From Bactericera cockerelli (Eukaryota > Arthropoda > Insecta > Hemiptera > Triozidae): DNA of 64,000 nt. Location of the stretch: NCBI GenBank assembly GCA_024516035.1, contig CM044960.1, positions 17,616,183 to 17,680,182 of the forward strand. Direction: 5' to 3'. The notes beneath the pieces are model-generated. The model had not been told where the DNA came from. It made no database searches and saw only the letters and a list, made by a program, of their open reading frames with translations. The position numbers and the translations under genes were made by a program. Shown one piece after another: positions 63,085-64,000 of this stretch. Within the stretch, counting starts at the first letter, position 1, and the number at the start of each line of letters is the position of its first letter.

Positions 63085-64000
63085 ACTAAGTATCCCATTT
63101 TACTACAAAGTATCCCATTTTACTCTGTTAAGTACTTGACTAAGATTTTCTTATGTATGTATGTCATTGATGCAAACAAGTATCATTGATTATATTGTTA
63201 TGGAAGTCTATGTTCTTTGGCAGCATAAAACACAGTAATCATTTTTGTTAATTACAATTACGCAAACTCTCACTGCTAAAATAACCTACTTGGAACTCAA
63301 ACCACCAACTTTCAGGTTTCAAGTCCGCCACCATATTGATCAAGCTTACTGATTTGGTATTCGGTTAGGCAGGATAAGTATTACAATTGTATATACTACT
63401 TATATAATTTTGCTAGGCATTTATATTGTAATTCCTTCTTTTATCACAACATATACTTATTTGATGTATTCTTATTTTCTGTTACAGGTAAGAATAATTA
63501 CAAATAGTTGGAATTACAAAGATATATGAGCGATTCTGTAAGTTACTTTTAATAAGCTGATCATGTTTACTCTTGATCTGGACTTTCTCTAGTTCTTAGC
63601 TTGTTATATTTAATTAATTAATTTTATTAAAAATACCCGAATTCTAAGTTCTAAGAATAAATAGTACAATATACTGCTATATTTCATTTGTTACTAAAGT
63701 CCGTGTATATTATTAATCAAAGATATCCTCTGGAGAAGAAGATTATGACCTACACAACTCCTCAGATTCCTGTAGTATGTACTCCTGTTAACTACTCTAT
63801 ATCTGCAATGTGCCAGGCAACAGAATCAAACGCAAGAAATGTTCTGAAAAATTCACTCGGAATGTTTTGTTACGTTCTCCTGAAGATTTCTATCGAGATT
63901 TTTTCTCTCTCTCAAAAGGAGCCATAAAGTGGTGGCTTTTATTAATTTCCTCTCAACACAATGTTGTACTTTCCCACAAGCTCCTCTTTCTCTCTTCTCC
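63085..64000. other. No gene found
   Basis: It begins with two copies of AAGTATCCCATTTTACT ~20 bp apart, then ordinary AT-rich sequence. The 79-codon frame at 63688-63927 has no recognisable features. Confidence 0.5.

Noticed and set aside
1..64000. CRISPR arrays, bacterial operons, ribosomal RNA or functional tRNA genes
   Set aside because: None seen; the tandem repeats present are microsatellites, minisatellites or transposon arrays, and the tRNA-like pieces lack complete structures.

Overview
This is a window of AT-rich animal nuclear DNA, almost certainly from an insect. It is dominated by introns or intergenic DNA and by transposable elements. No prokaryotic gene layout is present: long gene-free stretches, microsatellites, poly(A)-tailed retroelements, a Helitron, hAT-like and TA-target DNA elements, and one isolated spliced exon. 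Frequent TAGGTA/TACCTA words and the ACTTTCCTTAT-ended repeat family remind me of hemipteran (planthopper-like) genomes. That is an impression from memory, not something I could test.

Layout. 1-28 kb: no convincing gene; short elements only (a strong hairpin at 3.4 kb, tRNA-like fragments at 4.2 and 21.1 kb, one copy of a ~670-bp repeat at 14.4-15.1 kb, solo CAGGGTG-type ends, homopolymers). 28.6-33.4 kb: a full-length, apparently intact Jockey-type LINE on the minus strand, with both ORFs open, a 29-nt A-tail and a candidate 11-bp target-site duplication. 34.9-38.7 kb: a short retroelement 3' end with a (TAA)n tail, a small TIR element with a partial inverted relative, a (GGA)n microsatellite and a purine-rich minisatellite. 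42.3-44.3 kb: an inverted second copy of the 14.4-kb repeat, then an 868-bp foldback element built from three related units. 44368-44628: a GC-rich exon on the plus strand with clean splice sites, the only host coding sequence I can support. 51.1-53.5 kb: a 2.4-kb element with ~450-bp terminal inverted repeats at a TA target, holding two tRNA-like modules. 53.7-54.9 kb: a non-autonomous Helitron on the minus strand with textbook ends, carrying a CA-rich block and ~187-bp tandem repeats. 58.7 kb: a perfect hairpin followed by a retroelement-like 3' end. 62.5-63.1 kb: a hAT-like element with a perfect 8-bp target duplication.

How it works together. The single exon suggests that much of the window may be the intron of a plus-strand gene whose other exons lie outside or were missed. 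Only the LINE has an intact protein machinery (ORF1 RNA-binding protein, ORF2 endonuclease and reverse transcriptase). All the other elements look non-autonomous and would depend on enzymes encoded elsewhere. The most notable points are the intact LINE, the Helitron with its internal satellites, a sequence motif shared between that Helitron and an otherwise different repeat family, and the recurring tRNA-like modules.
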